A stretch of DNA of 64,000 nucleotides from an uncultured Ruminococcus sp. (GTDB lineage Bacteria > Bacillota > Clostridia > Oscillospirales > Ruminococcaceae): NCBI RefSeq assembly GCF_947301925.1, contig NZ_CAMYUE010000007.1:62001-126000 (forward strand). Reading direction: 5' to 3'. The notes below the pieces were generated by a model. It searched no databases. It was not told where the DNA came from and saw nothing but the letters and a program-made list of their open reading frames with translations. Below, piece by piece: positions 24,460-33,379 of the stretch. Within the stretch, counting starts at the first letter, position 1; every line of letters begins with the position of its first letter. The position numbers were made by a program, and so were the translations under genes.

Positions 24460-26805
24460 TTACTTGATCCCCCAGATATTCTCAGCGTAGTCCGCAATGG
24501 TACGGTCGGAGCTGAACTTGCCCGAATTGCACATATTCAGCCACTGTTTACGGGCGAATGCAAGCCTGTCGCTGCTGTAGTCAGCAATGCAGCGCAGCTT
24601 CTTGTCAACGTAGTCCCTGATATCGCCCAGGAGATAATAATGATCGGGAGCGTGCCAGCTTGCGCCGTCAAGGAGAGCCATATACAGCTCGCGGAAATCG
24701 CCGCTGCCTCCGTCGGAAACGGTGCCGTCGATAAGCGAGGAGACCACTCTGCGGATCATAGCGTCCTCGGAGAATATGCGCCTGCTGTCGTATTCGGGGA
24801 CTATCTTCTCCAGCTCCTCAACGCGGGCGCCGAAGATATAGTTGTTGTCCTCCCCAGCCTCCTGAACTATCTCTATATTTGCGCCGTCGTAGGTGCCGAG
24901 AGTAACAGCGCCGTTGAGCATGAGCTTCATATTGCCCGTACCGCTGGCCTCAGTGCCTGCGGTGGATATCTGCTCGGAGACATCTGCTGCCGCCACAAGC
25001 TTCTCGGCGTAGGACACATTGTAATTCTGCACGAACACCACTCTGATAAGGTCACGGGTATCGGGGTCTGAGGAGACTATCCTGCCCACCTCGTTGATAT
25101 ACTTGATTATAGCCTTTGCGCGGCGGTATCCGGGAGCGGATTTAGCTCCGAATATGAAGGTAACGGGAGTGAAGTTCTGTATGCTGCCGTCCTTTATGCC
25201 GTAGTATATCCACAGTATGGAGAAGGCGTTGAGGAGCTGCCTCTTGTACTCGTGGAGACGCTTTATCTGTATATCGAAGACTGAGCCTTCATCAATTTCA
25301 ATACCGTCATGAGCCTTTATGAAGTCCGCAAGCTGCTTCTTCTTGCCCTGCTTGATATCAATGAAGCGGCGGAGCACGTTCTCGTCGTCGGCAAATCCTG
25401 TAAGCTCCCTGAGCCTGTCAAGGTCGTTTATCCAGTTATCGTCGCCCAGAAGCTCTGTTATGAGAGCAGACAGCTCCCTGTTGCAGAGGGCTATCCAGCG
25501 GCGCTGAGTGATGCCGTTGGTCTCGTTGCGGAAGCGGTCGGGATAAAGGCTGTACCAGTCCGCAAGCACGGAATCGCGGAGTATCTGGGTGTGTATCTCC
25601 GCAACGCCGTTGATATGCCCCGAAGCATAGCAGGCCATATCAGCCATGTGGATAAGACCGCCCTTTATGATCTTAATGCGGTCGGTCTTTTCGCGCTCAA
25701 CTCCCGCAACATACATCTCCGCAATGAGGGCTTCGTTTATCTGTATTATTATAGCGTATATCCTGGGGAGGAGCTCCTCCACCAGATCGGTGCGCCACTT
25801 TTCCAGAGCCTCCTGCATAACGGTATGGTTGGTGTAGTTGAATATCCTCTTAGCCATTTCAAGGGCTTTTTCAAAGGTGAAGCCCTCGTTGTCCACCAGC
25901 TGTCTTATGAGCTCGGGTATGGATATAACAGGGTGGGTGTCGTTGAGCTGCACGGAGATAAAGTCCGCTAAGTTATCGAGAGTGCCGAAGCGAGCCTTGT
26001 GCTTCCTGATGATATCCGTAAGCGACGCGCAGCTGAAGAAATACTGCTGCTTCAGGCGGAGCTTCTTTCCCTCGTCGGTATCGTCATTGGGATAGAGCAC
26101 GCGGGAGATGTCCTCGGCGTAGATCTTCTCCCTTGACGCCTCAAGGTAATCCTGCTTGTTGAACAGGTCAAAGTCGAACTCCTTCACGGGCTCAGCCTGC
26201 CACAGCCTGAGAGTTCCCACATTCTCGGTGCGTAAGCCGAATACAGGCATATCGTAGGGCACGGCCTTTACGGTCTGACCGCTGTACTCGATAAGGACAG
26301 CGTCCTCCTCGCAGCGCACCGACCATGGATCGCCGTATTTCGTCCAGTCGTCGATATCCTCCCTCTGGAATCCGTCAACTATAGACTGCTTGAAAAGTCC
26401 GTACTTGTAGCGTATGCCGTAGCCGTCAAGGGGCAGTCCAAGGGTGGCTGCACTGTCAAGGAAGCAGGCCGCAAGACGTCCCAGACCGCCGTTTCCGAGA
26501 GCGGCGTCCTCTATCTCCTCAAGGTCTGCAAGGTCGAGACCCAGCTCCCCGAAGATCTCCTCCACCTCATCGTAAATGCCGAGTACAAGCAGATTGTTGT
26601 ACACCGCACGTCCCACAAGGAACTCCATGGAAAGATAGGCTGCACGGCGCTTTGAAAGGTGCTCCTGACGGGCATTGCTCCAGCGGTCGGCAAAGAGCTC
26701 CATAACCGTCTTTCCCAGCGCGTCGTGAAGCTGCTGAGGTGTGGCGGCCTTTATATCCCTTGGGAGCCTTCCCGTAAATTTATCAATAAATAGTTTCTTA
26801 TCCAT
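24460..26805 (-). CDS. glgP: Glycogen/starch alpha-glucan phosphorylase
   Basis: Releases glucose-1-phosphate from storage alpha-glucan. The 781-residue length is normal. It has the family blocks YLSMEFLVGRAVYNNL and ALGNGGLGRLAACFLDS near the N-terminus and the PLP-lysine motif EASGTGNMKLMLNGA (about residue 625). The gene follows malQ by about 50 nt in the same direction, giving a compact glycogen-mobilising operon, consistent with the large glycogen stores known in cellulolytic ruminococci. Confidence 0.97.
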   Translation of the reverse strand: MDKKLFIDKFTGRLPRDIKAATPQQLHDALGKTVMELFADRWSNARQEHLSKRRAAYLSMEFLVGRAVYNNLLVLGIYDEVEEIFGELGLDLADLEEIEDAALGNGGLGRLAACFLDSAATLGLPLDGYGIRYKYGLFKQSIVDGFQREDIDDWTKYGDPWSVRCEEDAVLIEYSGQTVKAVPYDMPVFGLRTENVGTLRLWQAEPVKEFDFDLFNKQDYLEASREKIYAEDISRVLYPNDDTDEGKKLRLKQQYFFSCASLTDIIRKHKARFGTLDNLADFISVQLNDTHPVISIPELIRQLVDNEGFTFEKALEMAKRIFNYTNHTVMQEALEKWRTDLVEELLPRIYAIIIQINEALIAEMYVAGVEREKTDRIKIIKGGLIHMADMACYASGHINGVAEIHTQILRDSVLADWYSLYPDRFRNETNGITQRRWIALCNRELSALITELLGDDNWINDLDRLRELTGFADDENVLRRFIDIKQGKKKQLADFIKAHDGIEIDEGSVFDIQIKRLHEYKRQLLNAFSILWIYYGIKDGSIQNFTPVTFIFGAKSAPGYRRAKAIIKYINEVGRIVSSDPDTRDLIRVVFVQNYNVSYAEKLVAAADVSEQISTAGTEASGTGNMKLMLNGAVTLGTYDGANIEIVQEAGEDNNYIFGARVEELEKIVPEYDSRRIFSEDAMIRRVVSSLIDGTVSDGGSGDFRELYMALLDGASWHAPDHYYLLGDIRDYVDKKLRCIADYSSDRLAFARKQWLNMCNSGKFSSDRTIADYAENIWGIK

Positions 26806-26825
26806 ATCTCCATACCTTCCTTTTC

Positions 26826-26856
26826 TGCGCTAAGCTCTTGGTTCTTAGCTCTTGAT
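26826..26856 (-). repeat. AGAGCTAAGAAC-type repeat after malQ
   Basis: Minus-strand AAGAGCTAAGAACCAAGAGCTTAG directly follows the malQ stop; related copies follow the iorB stop and the iorA remnant stop. Confidence 0.55.
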
Positions 26857-26857
26857 T

Positions 26858-28330
26858 CTATCTGTTATACAGCTTATTGAGCTTTCGTATCCTCTTTGCC
26901 AGCTCGGGAGTAAAGTCCGACTTTTTCGTGCGGAACTGCCAGTTGCCTCCCAGAGTTGAGGGCGTATTCATCCTACCGTCACGTGGACTGTCAAGGAAGT
27001 CCTGTATCTGCGCCGCAGCCACCTGTGCAACGCTTCCCCATGCCGCCCTTATCACCGCAGCAGGTATATCCTTTTTCTTCTTGACGTTCAGGTACTTCAT
27101 AGTGAACTTCAGCGACTTCTTATCTAAAGTCTCCACCCAGCCGATCAGGGTCTCGTTATCGTGAGTGCCCGTATACGCAAAGTAGTTGGTGCCTGTATAG
27201 TTATGGGGCAGATACTCGTTCTCGCTGTCCGAGAAGGCGAACTGAAGCACCTTCATTCCCGGATAGCCGCACTTGTCCAGCATTTCCCTTACCTCGGGAG
27301 TGATGAAGCCCAGGTCCTCGGCGATGATATTGAGCCTGCCCAGCTTCTCCTCCGCCAGCCTGAAAAGCTCATAATTCGGGCCCTTCTTCCACTCTCCCAC
27401 CGTAGCGTCCTCATTGCCGTAGGGTATGGAGTAATAGCTCTCAAAGCCGCGGAAGTGGTCTATACGGACGATATCGTACAGCTCGGAGGCCGCTCTGATA
27501 CGCTCTATCCACCATTCATAGCCCGTCTTTTTGTGGTAGTCCCAGTTATAGAGGGGATTTCCCCAGAGCTGACCCAGCGGCGAAAATCCGTCGGGAGGGC
27601 AGCCTGCAACAGCTGTGGGACGGCGCTTCCTGTCGAACTGGAAAAGCCTTGGCGAAGCCCATGCCTCCACGCTGTCCAAAGCGCAGTAAATGGGGATATC
27701 GCCTATTATCTCTATGCCGCTGTCGTTGGCATACTTTTTAAGCTCTTCCCACTGTCTTGCAAACTCGAACTGTATGAACTTATTGAAGCCGATATCCTTT
27801 TTCAGCTCCTTCTTTGCGGCCGCAACGGCCTTGGGACGGTGCATTGCGATATCCTCGTCCCATTCATACCAGGGCTTGCCGTCATAGCGGAATTTCAGCG
27901 CCATGAACAGGGCATATTCCTCCAGCCACTTCTTATTCTCCTCGCAGAACTTCCTGTACTGCGGGAATTTAGCAGGCCTGAAGCGGTCATAGGCCACTCT
28001 CAGCACATCGAAGCAGTGATCGTACAGCAGGCTGTAGTCCACCTTATCCGCAGCGCTCTCCCAGTCATAGGCCGCAAACTCATGGTGCTCCAGAAGGCCG
28101 TCTGCCTCCAGCACCTCAAAATCTATGAAGTAGGGATTGCCCGCCCTTACCGAAAAGGACTGATAGGGCGAATCACCATAGCTTGTGGGAGACAGGGGCA
28201 GTATCTGCCAGCATTTCACCTCCGCAGCTTTGAGGAAGTCAACGAACTCAAAGGCCGCCCTTCCCATTTTTCCTATGCCGTACTCCGACGGCAGACTGGA
28301 TATATGCATAAGTATACAGCTTTTCCGCAT
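26858..28330 (-). CDS. malQ: 4-alpha-glucanotransferase (amylomaltase)
   Basis: GH77 enzyme that rearranges alpha-1,4-glucans. It shows the N-terminal SGILMHISSLPS-like block (here CILMHISSLPSEYGIG), the nucleophile region YDIVRIDHFRGF, acid/base ENIIAEDLGF-type segment NIIAEDLGF, and YTGTHDNET. The ATG at 28339 abuts the GGAG site with no spacing, while the ATG at 28330 sits 9 nt from it, so 28330 is chosen (490 residues). Confidence 0.96.
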   Translation of the reverse strand: MRKSCILMHISSLPSEYGIGKMGRAAFEFVDFLKAAEVKCWQILPLSPTSYGDSPYQSFSVRAGNPYFIDFEVLEADGLLEHHEFAAYDWESAADKVDYSLLYDHCFDVLRVAYDRFRPAKFPQYRKFCEENKKWLEEYALFMALKFRYDGKPWYEWDEDIAMHRPKAVAAAKKELKKDIGFNKFIQFEFARQWEELKKYANDSGIEIIGDIPIYCALDSVEAWASPRLFQFDRKRRPTAVAGCPPDGFSPLGQLWGNPLYNWDYHKKTGYEWWIERIRAASELYDIVRIDHFRGFESYYSIPYGNEDATVGEWKKGPNYELFRLAEEKLGRLNIIAEDLGFITPEVREMLDKCGYPGMKVLQFAFSDSENEYLPHNYTGTNYFAYTGTHDNETLIGWVETLDKKSLKFTMKYLNVKKKKDIPAAVIRAAWGSVAQVAAAQIQDFLDSPRDGRMNTPSTLGGNWQFRTKKSDFTPELAKRIRKLNKLYNR

Positions 28331-28403
28331 ATTATTCATCTCCGTTTACTCATCTGTATAAACTCCGCAAAAGCGCCGATACTACACACAGGAGGTGGTA
28401 CAC

Positions 28404-28820
28404 ATGAAGCTTTCGCAGCTTTTCTTTTCGTTTCTCATGGGCTATTTCTGCTACAGTCTCATAGAGATAGTCATGCGGGGATACACCCACTGGACCATGT
28501 CTCTCACGGGAGGTCTCGTCCTGACTGTGCTCTACGCAATGAACAGCCGCCGCACCATGACGCTTATCGGGAGCTGCCTTGCAGGCTCGCTCCTCATAAC
28601 CGCCATAGAATTCACAGTCGGCTTTTTTGATAATATCATTATGCGCTGGAACGTATGGGATTACTCGGATATGCCCCTGAATTTTCTGGGGCAGGTATGT
28701 CTTCCCTTTTCCTGCTTCTGGTTCTTTCTCTGCATACCTGCGCGGAGCCTCTGCGGGCTCATGCACAGGCGCTTCTGTAATAAAAAGGCTGTTCCGATAG
28801 CCTCAGAACAGCCTTTGTGA
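28404..28820 (+). CDS. ABC-transporter type IV-like membrane protein (CmpB family)
   Basis: A 138-residue protein with four hydrophobic helices. NFLGQVCLPFSCFWFFL and the TM pattern around EIVMRGYTHWTMSLTGGL match the ABC_trans_CmpB (PF06541) type, whose function is not established. AGGAGG lies 8 nt before the ATG at 28404. Its last 12 codons double as the stem of the terminator of the opposing zinc-ribbon gene. Confidence 0.75.
   Translation: MKLSQLFFSFLMGYFCYSLIEIVMRGYTHWTMSLTGGLVLTVLYAMNSRRTMTLIGSCLAGSLLITAIEFTVGFFDNIIMRWNVWDYSDMPLNFLGQVCLPFSCFWFFLCIPARSLCGLMHRRFCNKKAVPIASEQPL
28782..28816 (-). terminator. Terminator of the zinc-ribbon gene, inside the CmpB-like coding end
   Basis: AAAGGCTGTTC/GAACAGCC stem with an 11-nt loop and TTTTTA on the minus strand. 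It overlaps the last codons of the plus-strand gene. Confidence 0.8.
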
Positions 28821-29255
28821 TCAATAGTTCTTGTTGGGATCTGCGTTAAAGAAATTATTGCTGCTTTCTGTGTAGTAATCGTTGGGTTCAAGCGACATAA
28901 AGTCCTCGTCCTCGATATCGGGGAGCCTTGCACCGCAGCGTCCGCAGAACTGGAAGCGCTCATTGACCTCAGCGTCGCACTTGGGGCAGATCTTATAGCC
29001 TCTTATGCCGTTGAGCTCATATCTCATCTTCTTTATTCTTCTGCGTCTTGTATCGATATCATCGCAAAGTACCTTCAGGGATGCAGGATCCTCGGTAGGA
29101 TTCTTGTAGTATCTCTTACCGATATCGGTAAAGATCTCTACTATCCTTTCCTCCTCATAAAGTATCTTTCTTTTGAGGTTGTTAGCTTCAGAGATGTTTT
29201 TCGCCTTCTCGGACACACCCCTGCTTGCGTCATTGAATTTATCGAGAATTCCCAT
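28821..29255 (-). CDS. Zinc-ribbon protein with N-terminal coiled coil
   Basis: A 144-residue cytosolic protein. The first 85 residues are charged and helical (KNISEANNLKRKILYEEERI, TRRRRIKKMRYELNGI); a zinc ribbon CPKCDAEVNERFQFCGRCG follows at about 89-107, then an acidic Asn-rich tail. No enzyme motif is visible. Proteins of this plan occur widely in Clostridia without known function. It has its own strong promoter and terminator. Confidence 0.75.
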   Translation of the reverse strand: MGILDKFNDASRGVSEKAKNISEANNLKRKILYEEERIVEIFTDIGKRYYKNPTEDPASLKVLCDDIDTRRRRIKKMRYELNGIRGYKICPKCDAEVNERFQFCGRCGARLPDIEDEDFMSLEPNDYYTESSNNFFNADPNKNY

Positions 29256-29271
29256 TTTTCATCACTCCTGT

Positions 29272-29297
29272 TGCATATTTTCTCGCTAAATATTGCA
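29272..29297 (-). promoter_or_regulatory. 5'-terminal stem-loop of the zinc-ribbon mRNA
   Basis: TGCA/TGCA extended by TATTT/AAATA with one bulged A; starts at the predicted transcription start (about 29296). Confidence 0.5.
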
Positions 29298-29302
29298 CTT
29301 AT

Positions 29303-29332
29303 ATTATACAACATATATCGGATTTCTGTCAA
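29303..29332 (-). promoter_or_regulatory. Promoter of the zinc-ribbon gene
   Basis: Perfect TTGACA (29327-29332), 18-bp spacer, perfect TATAAT (29303-29308). Confidence 0.8.
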
Positions 29333-29369
29333 GCATTTTATATAAATACAGCAACGTTTTGTGCAATAC

Positions 29370-29804
29370 TTACATTTCGGCTATATCATTTTCGGTAAGC
29401 TGAATAATGCCGCCCCTGTTGAGAGCTTCAGCAGCCTGAGCATTGTCATCGACGCGGATAACAAAGGATACAGCCCTGTCGGAAGTACCGAGGAATGAGT
29501 ACATATACTCAACGTTTACGTTGTCCTGTCCGAGAACGTCCAGCACGCGGCTGAGCTGACCCGGTGTATCGGGTATGGATATTGCCAGAACTTCCGTTAC
29601 GTTTACCGCATAGGAAGCCGCTCTGAGTATTTCCACAGCCTTCTCGGTATCATTGGCGATGAGTCTGATTATACCGAAATCAGCGGTATCTGCAAGGCTG
29701 AGAGCTCTGAGGTTCACGCCGCTCTCCTTGATTATCCTCATGACGCCTGCCGCCTGATCGGGTCTGTTATCCACAAAAACTGAGATCTGTTTTACATTTG
29801 ACAT
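29370..29804 (-). CDS. Tandem ACT-domain regulatory protein
   Basis: A 144-residue protein with two ACT domains (about 4-70 and 72-140): ISVFVDNRPDQAAGVMRIIK and LAISIPDTPGQLSRVLDVL are the paired ligand-binding loops. Such stand-alone ACT proteins are habitually encoded with paaK and ior genes and are thought to sense an amino acid or aryl acid. It is the last gene of the ior-paaK cluster. Confidence 0.85.
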   Translation of the reverse strand: MSNVKQISVFVDNRPDQAAGVMRIIKESGVNLRALSLADTADFGIIRLIANDTEKAVEILRAASYAVNVTEVLAISIPDTPGQLSRVLDVLGQDNVNVEYMYSFLGTSDRAVSFVIRVDDNAQAAEALNRGGIIQLTENDIAEM

Positions 29805-29846
29805 TACTATCTTCCTCCTTCTGGTTTCCGTCCCTGCCGAGAGGTA

Positions 29847-30089
29847 TCACGCCTTCTTCTTTGAAGCCGCCTTGGGCTTTTCGTTATACATAACGAGTAC
29901 GGAGAGCTCGTCCAGATACTCGTTTACATGAGTCTGGGCGTCATGGCAGAGCCCCGATGATGTGCTGAACTTTATGTCGATCACATCGACGCCTGCGATG
30001 AACTGGTTGAGCTCGTTCTCAAAGGCTGCAAATCTCTGATATTTCTCCTTTTCGGGCATATAGTTAGTTGAAAAGATCTTTATTTTCAT
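29847..30089 (-). CDS. Small protein resembling sporulation protein Cse60
   Basis: An 80-residue protein; KIKIFSTN, FENELNQFIAG, VIDIKFSTSS and LSVLVMYNEK follow the order of motifs in Cse60-like proteins (sigma-E-controlled in Bacillus). The Lys-rich tail is extra. It lies between paaK and the ACT gene with about 40-nt gaps on both sides, so it probably belongs to their transcript, which argues for a non-sporulation role. Assignment tentative. Confidence 0.5.
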   Translation of the reverse strand: MKIKIFSTNYMPEKEKYQRFAAFENELNQFIAGVDVIDIKFSTSSGLCHDAQTHVNEYLDELSVLVMYNEKPKAASKKKA

Positions 30090-30128
30090 AAATGTACCTC
30101 CTTATATGTTCTCTGTTCCCCCCTGAGA

Positions 30129-31436
30129 TCAGTCGTGAAGCTTTCTTCTGTCTATTACTCTTACCGCCTTGCCCTCACTTCTTGTGATGGACTTGGGCGA
30201 TACAAGGTGAACCTTGGGATTGATACCCAGCATGGTCTTGATAGCTACGGCAAGATCGCGCTCCTGCTTCTGCATATCCTTTACCTTGTCAGAGAACTGG
30301 TCGGGATTCATCTCAACGCTGATGTCAAGAGTATCCGTATTGTTCACGCGGTCCACCTCGATGAGGTAGTTGGGTGAATAGCCCTGCTCGATGAGAACTG
30401 TCTCTATCTGTGAGGGGAATACATTTACGCCGCGGATTATCATCATATCGTCGCTTCTGCCCATAGGCTTAGCCATCTTGATGAGAGTCCTTCCGCATGA
30501 GCACTTCTTTCTGCTGAGCACGCAGAGGTCTCTTGTGCGGTAACGGAGAAGGGGGAAGGCTTCCTTGGTAATGCTTGTGAATACCAGTTCGCCCACCTGT
30601 CCCTCGGGGAGCACCTCCCCTGTTTCGGGATCTATGATCTCGGGAATGAAGTTATCCTCGTTGATGTGCATACCTGTCTGCTCGGAGCACTCAAATGCCA
30701 CGCCGGGGCCGCTGGACTCGGTAAGTCCGTAGATATCATAGGCCTTTATGCCCAGTGATTTCTCGATAGAGCGGCGCATCTCCTCAGTCCAGGGCTCTGC
30801 ACCGAAGATACCTGCCTTCAGCTTGAGATCCTCGGGCTTTATTCCCATTTCGGCTACTGTTTCACCGATATATGCGGCATATGAAGGGGTACAGCAGAGT
30901 ATGGTAGAACCAAGATCCTGCATGAACTGTATCTGTCTTTCGGTATTTCCCGAGCTCATAGGAAGAGTGAGACAGCCTGCCTTGTGTGAGCCGCCGTGAA
31001 GTCCCATACCGCCTGTGAAAAGGCCGTAGCCGTAAGCTACCTGTACAACGTCGTCCTCGTTGCCGCCTGCGGCAGTAATAGCTCTTGCGCAGCAGTCCTC
31101 CCACATATCAACGTCGTTCTGGGTATAGAATGCCACAACACGCTTTCCTGTGGTACCGCTGGTAGAATGTATCCTTACGCAGTCGCCAAGGGGCTTTGCA
31201 AGGAGTCCGTAGGGGTATGCCTCTCTTAGATCTGCCTTACTGAGGAAGGGAAGCTTGTGAAGGTCCTCCGTTCCCTTGATGTCCTCGGGCTTTACGCCCT
31301 TTTCGTCCATGAGATCACGGTAATACTTCACGTTTTCATAAACGTGCTTTACCTGTGCCACGAGGCGCTCGTCCTGGAGCTTTTTCATATCCTCCCGTGA
31401 AGCACATTCGATCTCTTTGTTCCAATATTTTTCCAT
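30129..31436 (-). CDS. paaK: Phenylacetate-CoA ligase
   Basis: Adenylate-forming enzyme (435 residues) that makes aryl-acetyl-CoA from the arylacetate, ATP and CoA. The P-loop-like block is HSTSGTTGKRVVAFYT (about residues 92-107); YGLTESSGPGVAFEC and YRTRDLCVLS are adenylation motifs, and the C-terminal lid has KAVRVIDRRKL. In anaerobes paaK sits with iorAB, where it may act on arylacetyl groups from amino-acid oxidation or make aryl-CoA for re-use. SD AAAGGAG is upstream. Confidence 0.93.
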   Translation of the reverse strand: MEKYWNKEIECASREDMKKLQDERLVAQVKHVYENVKYYRDLMDEKGVKPEDIKGTEDLHKLPFLSKADLREAYPYGLLAKPLGDCVRIHSTSGTTGKRVVAFYTQNDVDMWEDCCARAITAAGGNEDDVVQVAYGYGLFTGGMGLHGGSHKAGCLTLPMSSGNTERQIQFMQDLGSTILCCTPSYAAYIGETVAEMGIKPEDLKLKAGIFGAEPWTEEMRRSIEKSLGIKAYDIYGLTESSGPGVAFECSEQTGMHINEDNFIPEIIDPETGEVLPEGQVGELVFTSITKEAFPLLRYRTRDLCVLSRKKCSCGRTLIKMAKPMGRSDDMMIIRGVNVFPSQIETVLIEQGYSPNYLIEVDRVNNTDTLDISVEMNPDQFSDKVKDMQKQERDLAVAIKTMLGINPKVHLVSPKSITRSEGKAVRVIDRRKLHD

Positions 31437-31498
31437 TGGACTTCATACTCCTTTGATATGGATTTTTTATGTGAAGTTAATTATGTTCATGCTGATGC

Positions 31499-31521
31499 GG
31501 CGGATAATATCCGCCCCTACA
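31499..31521. repeat. GGCG-dyad repeat, copy 1
   Basis: GGCGGATA-A-TATCCGCC followed by CCTACA. A second copy of the same plan (different stem sequence, then CCTATA) is at 35978-36000. Confidence 0.5.
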
Positions 31522-31525
31522 CAGT

Positions 31526-31550
31526 TCTTAGATCTTAATTCTTAATTACC
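31526..31550 (-). repeat. AAGAATTAAGA-type repeat after iorB
   Basis: Minus-strand TTAAGAATTAAGATCTAAGAACT directly overlaps and follows the iorB stop codon; same family as 26826-26856 and 34064-34090. Confidence 0.5.
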
Positions 31551-32121
31551 TGGCAGCCTTGCCCAGCTCGAAAGCCTTCTTGTTGAGCTCCAGGAACTTG
31601 GGCGGTACGCACTGCTCAAGCGCCTTCTGCCACAGCTCGTCTGGATAGTCCATGCGTGAAGCAAGTACGCCCATGAGAACTACGTTTGAAGCCTTGGCTG
31701 TACCTGCCTCCTCGGCAAGTGAAAGCGCGTCAACAGCTACCAGCTCAACGCCTGCTGCCGAAAGCTTGTCCACAAGATTCTCGGGATACTTTGCAGCTCC
31801 CGTGATAACAGGCATGGGGTCTATCTGCTGTGTTGAGGTTATGAGCTTGCCGCCCTTCTTCAGATAGGGCAGACATCTTGCCGCCTCAAGCAGTTCGAAG
31901 GAGATGACTGCATCAGCCTCGCCCTTCTCGATAACGGGAGAATAAACCTTCTCGCCGTACTTTACATATGTCACAACGGAGCCGCCTCTCTGAGACATTC
32001 CGTGTACCTCGCTGACCTTTACGTCATAGCCCTGTGCAAGAAGCACATTTCCCAGAAGTCTCGAAGCCAGCAGAGAACCCTGTCCGCCTACTCCGACTAT
32101 CATTATTGATCTTGTTTCCAT
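31546..32121 (-). CDS. iorB: Indolepyruvate:ferredoxin oxidoreductase, beta subunit
   Basis: A 191-residue gamma-type oxidoreductase domain with the GVGGQGSLLASRLLG nucleotide/CoA-type loop (about 10-25) and EVHGMSQRGGSV, typical of IorB. It works with IorA to oxidise aryl pyruvates (indolepyruvate, phenylpyruvate) to aryl-acetyl-CoA while reducing ferredoxin. Unusually it is separated from iorA by three unrelated genes (32145-33980). Confidence 0.95.
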   Translation of the reverse strand: METRSIMIVGVGGQGSLLASRLLGNVLLAQGYDVKVSEVHGMSQRGGSVVTYVKYGEKVYSPVIEKGEADAVISFELLEAARCLPYLKKGGKLITSTQQIDPMPVITGAAKYPENLVDKLSAAGVELVAVDALSLAEEAGTAKASNVVLMGVLASRMDYPDELWQKALEQCVPPKFLELNKKAFELGKAAR

Positions 32122-32144
32122 TTTATATTACTCCTTAAAGAATA

Positions 32145-33356
32145 TTAGAAATTATTTCTTCCGAACTTTGCAAAAGCTCCGAATGCGCCCAGGCCCGCAA
32201 AGAGATAATTCTCTGCAAGTGAAGCGTAGAAACGTCCTTTCAGATTGGCCTCGGCAAGTATCTTTCCGAAGTTATCCCAGCAGTTGCCGAAGGTTGGCGT
32301 GGTATCGCCTCCGAGAAGTCCCTTGTAGTAATCATCGGTATAGCCGTAGGTGTCATACTCTCCCAGCCAGTCCTTGGTAAGGGATATGGCCTCGTTCATA
32401 ACGTCCACAAGGGCGGAGGTCCAGGATATCTTTACCGAGAAGTATACGGCGATTATCATTACCAGACCGCATATCAGCAGACCTGTCTTTGCGGAGAGCC
32501 AGCTGTCCTTGGTCATGAGCTTGTAGCCGAAGAAGATACAGGCCGCCATTACCGCGCCGCACAGCGAAGCGATGAAGCCGAATCTCGCCACCAGTATCAT
32601 GAGCAGCATACCGGGAACAGCACCTATAACGGCTCCCAGCAATCCCTTCAGTGCAGACACGAAGTCTGTATCGCTGCTTGTGGCTGCCCTTGTGGTGTAG
32701 GAATCGTTTGAATTATAGTTCTTGTACGGGTCGTACCTGTAATCGTCGCTGCTGTAGCCCGACGCGGACTGTCCGTAGCCGCTCTGCTGATTTCCGTAAT
32801 TGTTCTGAGGAGCGCCGTAGCCTGCGGGCTGACTGCCGTAGCTGTTCTGGGGGCCTCTGTTCACGGGAGGCTGCTGGCCGTAGCCGTTCTGCGGAGCTCC
32901 GTTCACAGCGCCCTGCTGTCCGTAGCCTCCCTGTGGTGCAGTGCGGTCGGAGGCACGCTGTCCGTAATTCATACGGCGGGGGTCGTATCTGTAATCATCT
33001 GACGAATAGCCCATATCGTTGACCTTGGGAGGCTCCTGCTGAGGCTGGCCGCCCATTGGCTGCTGAGGCTGAACCGCAGGCTGCTGTCCGTACTGTGCAG
33101 GCTGCTGCGGCTGTACCGCCGGCTGAGGCGCAGCGGCAGGCTGCTGAACAGACTTGTTTCCCAGATGTCCGAAGGCGCTGTTCATCTGATCCAGCGCACT
33201 GCTGATATCATCTGCCGTGCTGACAGGAGCGCCTGCGGGCGCAGCTGCCGATGGATCGTACATTCCCTGTGCAGAAGGCATGGAATGCTGCTGAGCACCG
33301 CCAGGTGTACCGCCGGTCCCGCTCTGTGAACCTATGCCCATCATAAGATCGTCCAT
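32145..33356 (-). CDS. Membrane protein with long Gln/Tyr/Gly-rich disordered N-terminus
   Basis: A 403-residue protein. Residues 1-230 are low complexity, rich in Q, P, G, Y, N and A with repeated YGQQ/YGxP units; the motif GYSSDDYRYDP occurs twice (about 117 and 200). The C-terminal part has three hydrophobic segments (about 242-290, 300-318) and a soluble tail. The composition resembles phase-separating or prion-like segments. The family is unknown; it starts with GGAGG and lies between iorA and iorB. Confidence 0.7.
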   Translation of the reverse strand: MDDLMMGIGSQSGTGGTPGGAQQHSMPSAQGMYDPSAAAPAGAPVSTADDISSALDQMNSAFGHLGNKSVQQPAAAPQPAVQPQQPAQYGQQPAVQPQQPMGGQPQQEPPKVNDMGYSSDDYRYDPRRMNYGQRASDRTAPQGGYGQQGAVNGAPQNGYGQQPPVNRGPQNSYGSQPAGYGAPQNNYGNQQSGYGQSASGYSSDDYRYDPYKNYNSNDSYTTRAATSSDTDFVSALKGLLGAVIGAVPGMLLMILVARFGFIASLCGAVMAACIFFGYKLMTKDSWLSAKTGLLICGLVMIIAVYFSVKISWTSALVDVMNEAISLTKDWLGEYDTYGYTDDYYKGLLGGDTTPTFGNCWDNFGKILAEANLKGRFYASLAENYLFAGLGAFGAFAKFGRNNF

Positions 33357-33379
33357 AATACATATCCTCCCTGTATCAT

